A DNA stretch of 48,530 bases, taken from NCBI GenBank assembly GCA_903926205.1, contig CAIYID010000006.1, forward strand, positions 1 through 48,530, in the 5' to 3' direction. This document shows positions 15,277-24,424 of the stretch, one piece after another; positions within the stretch are counted from its first letter, which is position 1; each line of letters begins with the position of its first letter. The notes under the pieces were generated by a model. The model did no database searches. It had not been told where the DNA came from and was given only the letters and a program-made list of their open reading frames with translations. The position numbers and the translations under genes were made by a program. The DNA comes from an uncultured Bdellovibrionales bacterium (GTDB lineage: Bacteria > Bdellovibrionota > Bdellovibrionia > Bdellovibrionales > Bdellovibrionaceae).

Positions 15277-17901
15277 CTAGTGACAAGTTTTGCAAGGCAT
15301 GTAGGTGGATTTTTTACTGGAGATATTTCCACCCCAGCTTCTGGGATGACTGCCTCCGGAATTGAAAGAGTGACAGCCTGAGCACGACCCAACTTTCGAG
15401 GAACCCACTTTGTGATCATAAACTCCACCAGCCCAGGACACGCCCAAGTTGGCGGCAGGAGCGGCAACAGCGGTGCTACTACTTGGAGTCATCACCCACA
15501 GTGTTGATGAAGTTTGGTTTCCGTGGCAAGCCGCGCAGTCAGCAGAACTATAAGAGCTTGAGTGAAGATATTTGTCTGTGGTCATTCCCACAGGCATGAC
15601 TGTGGTGCTAGCCGGAGCGTCGCTTGCATGGCAAGCAGCACAAGCAGTAACTCCAGAAGTGACGGTGGTATGGAATTTAGAAGCTGTCACCCAAGTGTTT
15701 GAGGCCCCCATGCTTGTGTGACATTTTGAGCAGTCGGAAGTGACACTCGCAGCAGTGTGAGAGAAATGTTGTGGATAACCACTTCCTCCTGCTGGGGTAT
15801 AGGTCACCGACGAAGTCGATAAAGTTTGAGGCATTTTTACAAAGTGGCAGCTCGTGCAAGTTCCGATGGAATTAGAGCCAGAATTTGTATGGAAGCTCGC
15901 ACCATTCCAGCTAGTACCAACAGCATTGCTATGGCAAGCCGCGCAGTCTTGCGCTGCAAGCACAGTGCTGCCGCTTCCATAGACAAAGGCATGATTCATA
16001 TCGACGGGATCTGTGGAGCCAGTCACTGGTCCAACAATTCCGCTCGGCACTCCCCCAGGATTGTGACAAGGAGTGCAGGTGGTTGGCTGAGTCGAAATCG
16101 ATTTGTGATAACGAGTTCCACTTGTTGCTGTCGTTCCAGCAGTGTGACAAGTGGCACAGGAATTTAAAGTTCCCGCCGGAACAACGGAGTGAAGCATTTG
16201 TTGAGGTAAAGAAACCGTGGCTGTTGAGGTCGTGGCCGTGCTATAACTTTTTCCAGCAACATAATTCAGAGTTGTTACATTCATTGACCATAAATTCCAA
16301 GCCGAACCCGTGCCACTGACCAAACCAGAAGGTGTTGAGGACGCTCCTCCCCATCCTGTGAGCGCGGTAAAGTTCGGGGAACTGGTATGGCAACCGACGC
16401 AGTCTTGCCCACCGTAACTTGAGTGATCTTGGTAAACCAATCCCGTACCTGTAATATTAGGAGCTGTTGCGGAAGTGGGATAAGTATGACAACCAAGACA
16501 GCTTGCTGGAGTAGGGCTGTGGGGAAAATTTCCACCTGACCAGTTACTCATTGTTGTGAAGACTCCAGCCGTGATCGTCGAGCTGTGGCAAGAATAACAG
16601 TCTGTACTCGAAGCATGAGTTCCAAAGTTAAAAGTTGTGGAGGTGTTCGACCAAGTGGTTTGAACCCAGCCCATTGTGTTACTAGGACGTTGTGTTTCGT
16701 GGCAAGCCTCGCAGGAATTCATCCCAGTGTGATTGAAACTTCCGGTTCCCACCCATGTGGAGTAATTATTTGTCGTCGAAGTCACAGCACTGTGGCAAGC
16801 CAAACAATCGGTCAGGCCTCCATTATTGGCGTGATTAAATCCAGTGGTGCCAACGTTTCCAGTTGGACGATTGTTGGCGTGACAATCGAGGCAAGAGCTT
16901 GGCTGGCTCAGACTTGCAGATGAAAGTGCTGAGTGGAACCTGGCCCCGGACCAAACTGTGCCAACCGCGCTTTTATGGCAAGTGACGCAATCTTGGGTCA
17001 CAATTTTCGTCGTCGTTGGCGCGGTGACGGCACCACTCGTTGACCAAGCGACGGCTTCGTGACGCATTTCTGCACTAGCCGGTGAGCGACTGGCTCCTGC
17101 AGGACCAATAAAACCGACAGGATTTCCGCTGCTGTGACAATCAAGACATTGAGTGGGTTGAACGCCGCCAGCGGGAACAATGGAGTTGTGAAAGACGGCT
17201 CCGGCATAAGAACCACTGGCTGCACCAGAGTGACAATTGGTGCAGGTGTCAATCAGAGTTCCTGAAACAAGAGAAGTGGTATGAAGCATTTGTTGTGGTA
17301 AAGAAACAGTGGCGGTCGCAACTGAGAGAATGGTGACTCCACTGAATCTTGGCGTTCCCACAACTGAGGTGAGTGCGACATTGCCAATCAATCCTGTCGG
17401 CATCATTTGTCCGCCAGCCCAATCCGCCGAAGTATTATATTGATTAGTGCTTTGAGCATGACAAGCAAAACAATCCCCCTGGCCGCTCTGTGAATGGTTG
17501 AAAGGGGGATTACCAACAGAGTTTGTTGGGCGCTCAGCATTATGACAAGTCGAGCAGGTTGATGGTTGAGGGGCATGGGTAAAAGAGCCTCCCGCCCAGC
17601 TCACTCCGATAGAATTTTTGTGACAAAGGAAGCAGTCACCTTGTCCTCCAAAGGATGCAGAGCCATGATCGAAAGCCGCCGGAGAGCCAACAAGTCCTGC
17701 GGGGCGCTGGGCAACATGGCAAAGGCCGCAGGAGGTTTCTTGTCCTGTGTGTAAAAAACCTGTGATTGCAAATTGAGCATTTGCAATTTTTGGTTTTTGC
17801 ACACTGCAATTCATGAAAAAGGGCAGAGCTAAAGTGAGGATGAGAGCCGTCAAAGCTCCGCAAAAATAATGTCTAGGAAATTTCCCCTGAGTATTTGCCA
17901 T
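15277..17901 (-). CDS. Secreted 22-haem multihaem cytochrome c
   Basis: The 874-residue product contains 22 CXXCH haem c binding motifs spread along its whole length (about one per 40 residues), plus many other His that could be distal ligands. The last motif CKTCH ends the protein. The N-terminus is hydrophobic; only Cys14 and Cys32 lie outside CXXCH motifs, and Cys32 (FFMNCS) could be a lipidated Cys, although the lipobox is atypical. Gly/Ser/Thr-rich linkers join the haem motifs, as in outer-membrane or extracellular electron carriers. Two stretches carrying SLPQQMLH show an internal duplication. It is divergent from the barrel/30-haem pair and should be matured by the ResB/CcsA system encoded downstream. 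Confidence 0.9.
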   Translation of the reverse strand: MANTQGKFPRHYFCGALTALILTLALPFFMNCSVQKPKIANAQFAITGFLHTGQETSCGLCHVAQRPAGLVGSPAAFDHGSASFGGQGDCFLCHKNSIGVSWAGGSFTHAPQPSTCSTCHNAERPTNSVGNPPFNHSQSGQGDCFACHAQSTNQYNTSADWAGGQMMPTGLIGNVALTSVVGTPRFSGVTILSVATATVSLPQQMLHTTSLVSGTLIDTCTNCHSGAASGSYAGAVFHNSIVPAGGVQPTQCLDCHSSGNPVGFIGPAGASRSPASAEMRHEAVAWSTSGAVTAPTTTKIVTQDCVTCHKSAVGTVWSGARFHSALSSASLSQPSSCLDCHANNRPTGNVGTTGFNHANNGGLTDCLACHSAVTSTTNNYSTWVGTGSFNHTGMNSCEACHETQRPSNTMGWVQTTWSNTSTTFNFGTHASSTDCYSCHSSTITAGVFTTMSNWSGGNFPHSPTPASCLGCHTYPTSATAPNITGTGLVYQDHSSYGGQDCVGCHTSSPNFTALTGWGGASSTPSGLVSGTGSAWNLWSMNVTTLNYVAGKSYSTATTSTATVSLPQQMLHSVVPAGTLNSCATCHTAGTTATSGTRYHKSISTQPTTCTPCHNPGGVPSGIVGPVTGSTDPVDMNHAFVYGSGSTVLAAQDCAACHSNAVGTSWNGASFHTNSGSNSIGTCTSCHFVKMPQTLSTSSVTYTPAGGSGYPQHFSHTAASVTSDCSKCHTSMGASNTWVTASKFHTTVTSGVTACAACHASDAPASTTVMPVGMTTDKYLHSSSYSSADCAACHGNQTSSTLWVMTPSSSTAVAAPAANLGVSWAGGVYDHKVGSSKVGSCSGCHSFNSGGSHPRSWGGNISSKKSTYMPCKTCH
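15888..16228 (-). repeat. Internal duplication in the 22-haem cytochrome, C-terminal copy
   Basis: This copy runs from TATVSLPQQMLH through three haem motifs (CATCH, CTPCH, CAACH) to GTSWNGASFH. The partner copy at about 16930-17318 has the same order of landmarks: SLPQQMLH, CTNCH, CLDCH, CVTCH, GTVWSGARFH. The DNA around SLPQQMLH is also nearly identical in the two copies, so the repeat is a gene-internal duplication of a three-haem block. Confidence 0.7.
16930..17318 (-). repeat. Internal duplication in the 22-haem cytochrome, N-terminal copy
   Basis: Partner of the block at about 15888-16228. Both copies encode SLPQQMLH followed by three CXXCH motifs and a closing W-x-G-A-x-F-H. This copy is somewhat longer between the second and third haem motifs. 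Boundaries are approximate. Confidence 0.7.
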
Positions 17902-18022
17902 TCCAATAATTATCTCATGTCAGTTAGAAAAATAAAAATTTTTGCTTTTAAGTTCTCAAAGTGAGGCAAAGAAAAAGCGCGACTTGAGTCCAGCTGACGA
18001 CTTTGAACTGTAAATAAAATCG

Positions 18023-18050
18023 TTGGTTTTTTCTAGATTTTCCATACAAT
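18023..18050 (+). promoter_or_regulatory. Candidate promoter of the barrel/30-haem cytochrome operon
   Basis: TTGGTT (18023-18028) and TACAAT (18045-18050) are 16 nt apart. The -10 is only 8 nt from the GTG start at 18059, which has no Shine-Dalgarno, so the transcript could be leaderless. It lies in the 157-nt divergent gap with the 22-haem cytochrome gene, so both transcripts may be controlled from here. No regulator site is obvious. Confidence 0.4.
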
Positions 18051-18058
18051 GAGTTGAC

Positions 18059-19396
18059 GTGAAAATTTGGCTAAATTATCGACATTTTTCTATCACATTC
18101 CTTTTCTTAATTGTTTCAATTTCGACCAGCGCCGCTGAGCAATTTGGTCGATTTAGTGTGGGTGCCTTTTCCTCCACGGAAAAGTTTAACTCAACTGCCG
18201 ATGGGGCTCCCGAAAACGATGCTCAAAATTTTCTCGGACGCATGTATTTGCGAGTGGCTGATATTGAATCTGGACACTCGGAGTTTGTCGCCGATCTTCG
18301 AGATAATTACGACATGTTTGGAACGCTCAATATGACTCAGCAACAATTGGATTCAAAAAATGCTTTTCAAGCTCGAACCATTTACGTTGGAAATTTTCCA
18401 GCAAAAAACAAATGGAATTATGAAGTGGGTCGATTTTCCTTAATGGAAACGGGAGGGACTTTCACGGATGGACTGGTGGTGCAACATCATTTCACTGAGG
18501 CCAGTCGTCTGGGCATTTTTGGCGGAGCCAACCCTTACTCTGAGGCTGATCAGCTGGTGGAATATGTTCCTCATGCGATAGATATGGGAATTTATTTTTC
18601 CTATGAGCCAAATGAGCCTCGTGCGGTAAAAAACTTTTTTATGAATTTTGCGCTTGTGCAGAATCAATACAGTTCGGAAGTTGATCGTCAGTATTTTTAC
18701 GAAAATATCTATTATCAATGGGGACCAAAATCGAGAATTCTAACCACAGGCTATTTGGATTTTGTGCCAACGACCAAATTACAAACGGGCACCTTCAATT
18801 ATGATCAAAGAGTGAATGATCGGCAGACCAGTCATCTTCATCTGCTCGCCGTTGATACGATCACATATCGCCGCCTTCAAAATATTCGTTCAACTTTACC
18901 GGCGAGTCCCTACGAGCAAGGACAGCTCTATTGGGATTTTCTTTGGGGACGAGATAATATGATTCAGCCGATGGTCACCTATGGTCATCGAGAGGTCGAT
19001 GGATTGACGAAGAATGAAAATCGACTCAATGTTATTTTCAATGATTTTGAAGATCATCGATTAGACGCAAATTTTTATATAGGGCAAAGAAGTAATTTTG
19101 TTTCACAAGATTTGTTCGCTGGGCTCGGTGGAGGATTTTACTCAGCAAAATGGGAATTTTCAGGGGATTTGCAATTAGCGCAGGAAAACTATTCCGCTCA
19201 AGTTTTACACCCCATAACCGCAACAGCCAATGTCAGCTATGTGCAAAATCGTGATCTTTTTTATGTCGCTAGTCTTGAGTATGCGCAAGACGAAAATGTC
19301 GTTATTTGGGCCAATTTTTTGAAATTGACCTATCGGTTTGGCTCTAAAGAAACAGCTCCACTTCGCGACGGTGCTCCAACCAAAGGCGCTTTATGA
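18059..19396 (+). CDS. Outer-membrane beta-barrel protein coupled to 30-haem cytochrome
   Basis: The 445-residue product begins with a signal peptide (to about STSAA) and continues as alternating amphipathic strands rich in Tyr, Phe, Asn, Asp and Gln, with no Cys or CXXCH. The strand pattern suits a barrel of 16 or more strands. The stop overlaps the ATG of the 30-haem cytochrome as ATGA (19393-19396), so the two are translationally coupled. Known porin-cytochrome conduits place a barrel gene next to multihaem cytochrome genes, and this arrangement suggests the same role here. I see no specific MtrB signature, so the family is open. A short polar tail follows the last strand. GTG is the start. 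Confidence 0.75.
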   Translation: MKIWLNYRHFSITFLFLIVSISTSAAEQFGRFSVGAFSSTEKFNSTADGAPENDAQNFLGRMYLRVADIESGHSEFVADLRDNYDMFGTLNMTQQQLDSKNAFQARTIYVGNFPAKNKWNYEVGRFSLMETGGTFTDGLVVQHHFTEASRLGIFGGANPYSEADQLVEYVPHAIDMGIYFSYEPNEPRAVKNFFMNFALVQNQYSSEVDRQYFYENIYYQWGPKSRILTTGYLDFVPTTKLQTGTFNYDQRVNDRQTSHLHLLAVDTITYRRLQNIRSTLPASPYEQGQLYWDFLWGRDNMIQPMVTYGHREVDGLTKNENRLNVIFNDFEDHRLDANFYIGQRSNFVSQDLFAGLGGGFYSAKWEFSGDLQLAQENYSAQVLHPITATANVSYVQNRDLFYVASLEYAQDENVVIWANFLKLTYRFGSKETAPLRDGAPTKGAL

Positions 19397-21942
19397 TGAA
19401 CAGGCTTTTTTTTCAAAGATCTTTGTTCGGGCGTTTTCACTTAAATCTGTTTGTGATGTTTTTCATGGTTTTGCTGGTGGGAGTTTCCATTTCGTTGAGT
19501 GCAATTGCCCAAGATGAAGGTTTGATGAATCGATTATTTGCCCCGGGACCACTCACACGGGGACATGATCAACTCGAAGGCCCTAGCGATTGCAAGAAAT
19601 GTCATGAGTCGGGAAAAGGGGTCACCGATTCAAAATGTTTGGAATGTCATAAAGAGCTTGGCTCTTCTATTGAGGCGAAGCTGGGCTATCATGGACTTAT
19701 CAGTGAAGCTTGCTCGAAATGTCATTCGGATCATAAGGGGCGAGAATTTGAGTCCGCTCATTTTGATAGTAAGACTTTTGATCATGGGAAAACCGGTTAT
19801 AAATTGACGGGAAAACACCACGATTTAAAATGCCAAGAGTGTCATAAGGAAAAGCGCGGGGCGAAACGAAATCGTCCATTGGAAATAAAGTTTTTTGGCG
19901 CAGCCAACTCTTGTAAAGTTTGTCACCAAAAGCAGGATATTCATTTCTTCCAAGGGGAATGGGCGAAAAAGGACTGCGGTGCTTGTCATGGTTTGAACAA
20001 ATGGGATGAAGACTTAAAGTTTGAGCATAAACGAGATACCAAATTTAGTCTTGAAGGGTTCCACGGATTTTTGGAGTGTCAAGAATGTCATAACCCAACC
20101 TCCTTGGCTCAGAAGAAAGTTATTTACAAGTGGCCCAAATTAGCGACATCTCAGTGTTTAAGTTGTCATGAAAATTTTCATCGCGAGAACTTAAGCCCGA
20201 AATTTCAAAATGGAAAATGTCAGTCTTGCCACAATCAAGAAGATTGGAAAATTCGAAAGTTCGATCATCAGCTGACGCATTATCCTCTGCGAGGCAAGCA
20301 TGCGGAGATCGATTGTCTTGACTGTCACCTCAACGCGAAATTGAAAGCAAAAACGACGCTCGACGCAAGAACCGCACCAACAAAAAAATTCGCGGAGCTA
20401 AAAAATCCCAATATCAAATGGACTGGACTCGGAAAACAGTGTTTATCTTGTCATGAAGATTTCCACCGATTTGGTCACTATAAATCTCCCACCAAAACTA
20501 AATATGAAAACTGTTTAAGCTGTCACAATGAATCCAATTGGAAAAAACTTCATGACTATAGTCACGCCGCAAGCACGCGATATATTATTGATGGTGAGCA
20601 TAGAAAATTAAAGTGTTCAGACTGCCATCTGGCTCAAAATAAAAAACCAATATTAAAACCGAATCCAGGAATTTACGTCTGGCCTAAGTTGTTAGATAAA
20701 ACCTGTGAAAATTGTCATAAAAATCCTCACCTCGAAAAATTTTCTAAAAAAATGCTGCAACAAAAATGCACCGAATGCCATGTGACCGATGGCTGGCAAG
20801 TTGTAAAAACTGGAAAAGATTTTGATCACAATAAGACAAAGTTTTCGCTGACAGGCAAGCACATCAAAGCCACCTGCACTCAGTGCCATGTGAAAAATAA
20901 AGTTCAAGTGTTTCATTGGACTTCACCGGATCAAGGGTACTGTGTCGAATGTCATCAAAATGTTCATAAAGAACAATTTCATGATAAATTTAATTCCCAA
21001 AGCTGCTTGGAATGTCATGACACGAACACTTGGTCTAAACGCAAAGCTTTCGATCATAATACTGCGGCCTATTTGTTAGCGGGAGCTCACACCAAAGTAG
21101 AATGTTCTGTTTGTCATACAGTCACTCCAGAGCTTTTTCCGATCAAGCCGTTGAAGCATATGTCTTTATTTAAATTCCCAGGTTTTGAAAAAGACAAGTG
21201 TCTGGCTTGTCATAAGGATGTACACGCGGGCCAGCTTGGTAACGACTGCACGAAATGTCATAACGATAATTCCTGGAAAAATACGAAGTTCAATCATCAA
21301 ACTCAGTCGAAATATCCACTTTTAGGAAAACATGCCGAGGCAAAATGCGTGAAATGCCACAAGCCAAGGGGGCAAGATGCCGGTCAAGAGAAAGTGATTG
21401 ATTTCAAGAAAGTCGTGACAGTTTTACAATATAAACCGCTCACGGTTCAGTGCGGCGGCTGTCATAAAGATATTCATAAAGGGCATTTTGGGGCTCAGTG
21501 TGCAAGCTGTCACTCCGAGCAGGCCTGGAAGACCACCAAAGATTTTCATAAAGATTATTCTCTTGTAGGAGTTCATTTCACTTTGCAGTGCACGGAATGT
21601 CATGGACAGAATCGCAAATTGGCTGGTTTGAGTCGAGAGTGTATTTTTTGCCACAAAAAAGATGATGTTCACTCAGGTACCTTGGCTGATTGTGAAAAAT
21701 GCCATCTGCAAGTTTATTGGGAAAATTCGAAGTTCAGGCATTCAATGACCACCTTTCCTCTCAAGGGAGCGCATCGCACTCTTCATTGTCAAGATTGCCA
21801 TCAGAGGGGCGTGTATCAAGGGTTGTCCTCTGAATGTATTTCCTGTCATTTGTCGACCTATCAGGGAGCGACGACACCCGTGAGTCACGCTGGCTTCAGC
21901 ACGACCTGCACACAGTGTCACCATAGTCCGTTTAGGTGGTAG
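19393..21942 (+). CDS. 30-haem multihaem cytochrome c
   Basis: Thirty CXXCH motifs lie in 849 residues (about one haem per 28 residues), and I see no Cys outside them. A hydrophobic N-terminal segment (about 16-40) is a signal peptide or anchor ending SAIAQ. About nine modules repeat the pattern FDH, T/S, aromatic, L, G-x-H, then C-x-x-C-H, with an intervening CXXCH...H pair, so each module carries about three haems. The many spare His suit bis-His ligation and a long haem chain. The high Lys content gives a positive charge. It is translated in an ATGA overlap with the barrel gene. Likely roles are periplasmic storage or conduction of electrons or transfer across the outer membrane. Confidence 0.92.
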   Translation: MMNRLFFQRSLFGRFHLNLFVMFFMVLLVGVSISLSAIAQDEGLMNRLFAPGPLTRGHDQLEGPSDCKKCHESGKGVTDSKCLECHKELGSSIEAKLGYHGLISEACSKCHSDHKGREFESAHFDSKTFDHGKTGYKLTGKHHDLKCQECHKEKRGAKRNRPLEIKFFGAANSCKVCHQKQDIHFFQGEWAKKDCGACHGLNKWDEDLKFEHKRDTKFSLEGFHGFLECQECHNPTSLAQKKVIYKWPKLATSQCLSCHENFHRENLSPKFQNGKCQSCHNQEDWKIRKFDHQLTHYPLRGKHAEIDCLDCHLNAKLKAKTTLDARTAPTKKFAELKNPNIKWTGLGKQCLSCHEDFHRFGHYKSPTKTKYENCLSCHNESNWKKLHDYSHAASTRYIIDGEHRKLKCSDCHLAQNKKPILKPNPGIYVWPKLLDKTCENCHKNPHLEKFSKKMLQQKCTECHVTDGWQVVKTGKDFDHNKTKFSLTGKHIKATCTQCHVKNKVQVFHWTSPDQGYCVECHQNVHKEQFHDKFNSQSCLECHDTNTWSKRKAFDHNTAAYLLAGAHTKVECSVCHTVTPELFPIKPLKHMSLFKFPGFEKDKCLACHKDVHAGQLGNDCTKCHNDNSWKNTKFNHQTQSKYPLLGKHAEAKCVKCHKPRGQDAGQEKVIDFKKVVTVLQYKPLTVQCGGCHKDIHKGHFGAQCASCHSEQAWKTTKDFHKDYSLVGVHFTLQCTECHGQNRKLAGLSRECIFCHKKDDVHSGTLADCEKCHLQVYWENSKFRHSMTTFPLKGAHRTLHCQDCHQRGVYQGLSSECISCHLSTYQGATTPVSHAGFSTTCTQCHHSPFRW

Positions 21943-21943
21943 C

Positions 21944-22513
21944 TTATTTTAATGACTGAAGGTAATTCAGATTGGCAGGTTCCATCCAATTCATGGCCCC
22001 AGAAATTTTTTTTATCAGATGCATTTGTGAGTCAAAAATAAAAGTTTCAGGAAATTGAAAAACACCCAAAGTTTTCGATACAGATTTTGTTTGATCCCAA
22101 TATTTAAAAGAAGTGGGAATTTGAGGGTTGAGTTGTTTGAAAAAATTCAAAGCATCTTCTGCTTTGTCATCTTCGGAAATAAGCAAGAGGTCTACTGTTG
22201 GGGCCAGCTTTGATTGCGCTGCTAATAATGTGGGCAGTTCGGTTTTGCAGGGGCCACACCAAGAAGCCCAAAAGTGCAGGATGACAATTTGTCTCGAACC
22301 AGGATTTGGTTTTGGAAGATTTTCAGAAGGATCTATGGATTGAAGCGTGTCGAGTGGCAGTTGAACAACGGAAGATTTTTTACTTGAAAACCAGAGAAAA
22401 GAAAGAAAGAGTAGAGCCAACAACCCGGCAAGAATGTAACGGAAGCGAGTCAATGATTTTAAATTGACGTCTGTGGTGTTCTTGTTCGTGGTATTCTTAT
22501 CCGTGGAATTCAT
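21944..22513 (-). CDS. Membrane-anchored TlpA/ResA-like thioredoxin
   Basis: A polar N-terminal stretch (1-23) precedes one membrane helix (about 26-42), then a periplasmic thioredoxin fold with HFWASWCGPCKTELP carrying the redox pair CGPC. The late cis-Pro region FQFPETFIFD is also present. Such proteins (ResA, CcmG, TlpA) reduce the disulphide of apocytochrome c haem motifs before haem attachment. The location between 30-haem cytochrome and ResB/CcsA genes supports exactly that job. It is on the opposite strand to them, one nt from the cytochrome stop and divergent from resB. No good Shine-Dalgarno is seen before the ATG at 22513. Confidence 0.85.
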   Translation of the reverse strand: MNSTDKNTTNKNTTDVNLKSLTRFRYILAGLLALLFLSFLWFSSKKSSVVQLPLDTLQSIDPSENLPKPNPGSRQIVILHFWASWCGPCKTELPTLLAAQSKLAPTVDLLLISEDDKAEDALNFFKQLNPQIPTSFKYWDQTKSVSKTLGVFQFPETFIFDSQMHLIKKISGAMNWMEPANLNYLQSLK

Positions 22514-22543
22514 ATCGTGGATGATATACAGGGGAATTGTTCA

Positions 22544-24424
22544 ATGCTGAAGAAAATAATGAAAAAAATGTTCTATTTTATGGGCTCAATCAAACTCGCT
22601 GTTCCGGTGTTGTTGATTCTTGCGCTGGTCGTGGCGATAGGAACCGTGATCGAAAGCCGTTACAATGCTGAATATGCGAAATTGCTGATCTATAAAAATG
22701 AACTTTTTGGAGCTTTGCTGTGCTTGATTTGGCTCAATGTTCTTTTCGCGGCTTTGACGCGCTGGCCTTGGAAACGTTACCACCTGGGATTTTTAATCAC
22801 TCATTTAGGTTTGTTGCTGATTTTCGGCGGTGGGTTCTTGACCAACAATTATGGCATTGACGGCATGTTGCGAGTTGTTGAAGGGCAGAGTTCGAAATAT
22901 GTTGTTCTTCAAAGTTTGGTTGTTTCGGCTCGTAGTGGAACCGATTCAACGGCCATTGAGTTTGAGATTCCACGTTACCTCTTTGAAAAAGGGGAGTCCA
23001 CTTTTTCGACAATGAATGAGGGCTTTAAAGGTTTGGCCGTAGTGCGTGGTTATATGCCATTTGCCGACGTTAAAGAAGTTTTAAAGGCTTCTGCTTCTCA
23101 AGAGACACGAGAGCCTTTTGAGGTTCAGCTGCGAATAAAAAGTGCGATGTTTAATGTCGAACAAGGTTTGAATTCTCAGACGCAAAATGAATTACAAATG
23201 GGACCCGCTCTTTTTCGACTCCTGAAGGCCAGCGATTTGGGTCGTAAACCAAATTCTGTGGAGGCCTCTGTAAAAGACACAGGGAAAGCTTCGGCGAAAC
23301 GAACAATCACTGCAGAGCCAGCGTCAGGTCATGCCCTTTTGAATTTAAAGGTCGGGGCTTCGGAAAAACACCTTGATGTGAAAAAAGCGAAGGATTCAAC
23401 GATTACGATAGGCAATTATAAGGTAAAAATAAAAGCAGTGATGAGTCACGCTGCAGTTGTTAACAATGGTTTACGTGAAAGCCCGGAAAGTAAAGTCAAT
23501 CCGGCTCTGGTGGTTGAGATCACTGATGGAAAAGAAACCATCAAGGAAGTTTTGTTTGCAAAATTCCCTAAATTTTCTGTTCGAAAAGGAAAATTTTCTG
23601 ATTTGGAGTTGAGTTATTCCTCTGCTGAAGTCGAGAGCTCAAACGATGAAGTCGCCTCTCATGGCACCGGTGCTGGTGCCAATTCCGAAAGCCAATCTTC
23701 CGCAATGGAAGGATCCGTTTCGAGTTCGAAACCTAATGGCAATGAAGTTCGAATCTACTATTCTCCAACCGACTCAAAACGAGTGCTGATCCAACTCTGG
23801 AAAGCTGGCAAAAAAGCAGCAGAAAAATATTTGGCGGAAAATGAAACTTATCAAACTCCGTGGATGGGAATGGAATTAACGGCGTTAAAAATGTCTTGGA
23901 ATGCGGAAAAAGAAATTCAAGTGACGCCAACGACTCCTTCAGAGAAAATGGATCAACTTCCTTCCAGCGCGGTGAAAGTCGGTCGCTATGATGGAGCGCC
24001 TTCCGAAGACGTTTGGATGCCAGAAGGAGCAGAACGCTCTTTCGGTATAGATGGAAAAGAATATTTTATTTATTATGGACGAAAAATAATCGAGCTTCCT
24101 TTCGCTGTGGAATTAAAATCATTTAGTAAAATTGATTATCCGGGAACCAGAACGCCGAAGGAATTTGAAAGCCATGTTCAAGTTTCTGGACAGTTTGTGC
24201 CTGTGACAGTTTCAATGAATGAACCTTTGCACTTCAAGGGTTACACTCTTTATCAAGCGAGTTACGAGCCGATGCCTGACGGTAAATTTGCTTCTGTTTT
24301 TTCTGTGAATTATGATCCGGGTCGTCCCTTCAAATACGCCGGTGGAATTGTATTAGCCTTAGGAATTATTCTTTTAACATTATCGAAAAGTCGTCGCATG
24401 AAAGAAATGGGGTTCAGATTATGA
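22544..24424 (+). CDS. resB: ResB/Ccs1-like System II cytochrome c biogenesis protein
   Basis: The start at 22544 is chosen for its AGGGGAA site; a GTG at 22517 in the same frame has none. The 626-residue protein has membrane helices near the N-terminus (about 17-37, 50-66, 74-95), a very large periplasmic domain, and a last helix (about 595-615), as in ResB/Ccs1. The end of the soluble domain carries the usual ResB segment (ELKSFSKIDYPGTRTPKEFE; EPLHFKGYTLYQASYE). With CcsA it moves haem across the membrane and attaches it to CXXCH motifs. A Ser/Lys-rich middle part (about 250-420) is probably poorly conserved. The stop overlaps the ccsA start (ATGA at 24421). Confidence 0.9.
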   Translation: MLKKIMKKMFYFMGSIKLAVPVLLILALVVAIGTVIESRYNAEYAKLLIYKNELFGALLCLIWLNVLFAALTRWPWKRYHLGFLITHLGLLLIFGGGFLTNNYGIDGMLRVVEGQSSKYVVLQSLVVSARSGTDSTAIEFEIPRYLFEKGESTFSTMNEGFKGLAVVRGYMPFADVKEVLKASASQETREPFEVQLRIKSAMFNVEQGLNSQTQNELQMGPALFRLLKASDLGRKPNSVEASVKDTGKASAKRTITAEPASGHALLNLKVGASEKHLDVKKAKDSTITIGNYKVKIKAVMSHAAVVNNGLRESPESKVNPALVVEITDGKETIKEVLFAKFPKFSVRKGKFSDLELSYSSAEVESSNDEVASHGTGAGANSESQSSAMEGSVSSSKPNGNEVRIYYSPTDSKRVLIQLWKAGKKAAEKYLAENETYQTPWMGMELTALKMSWNAEKEIQVTPTTPSEKMDQLPSSAVKVGRYDGAPSEDVWMPEGAERSFGIDGKEYFIYYGRKIIELPFAVELKSFSKIDYPGTRTPKEFESHVQVSGQFVPVTVSMNEPLHFKGYTLYQASYEPMPDGKFASVFSVNYDPGRPFKYAGGIVLALGIILLTLSKSRRMKEMGFRL

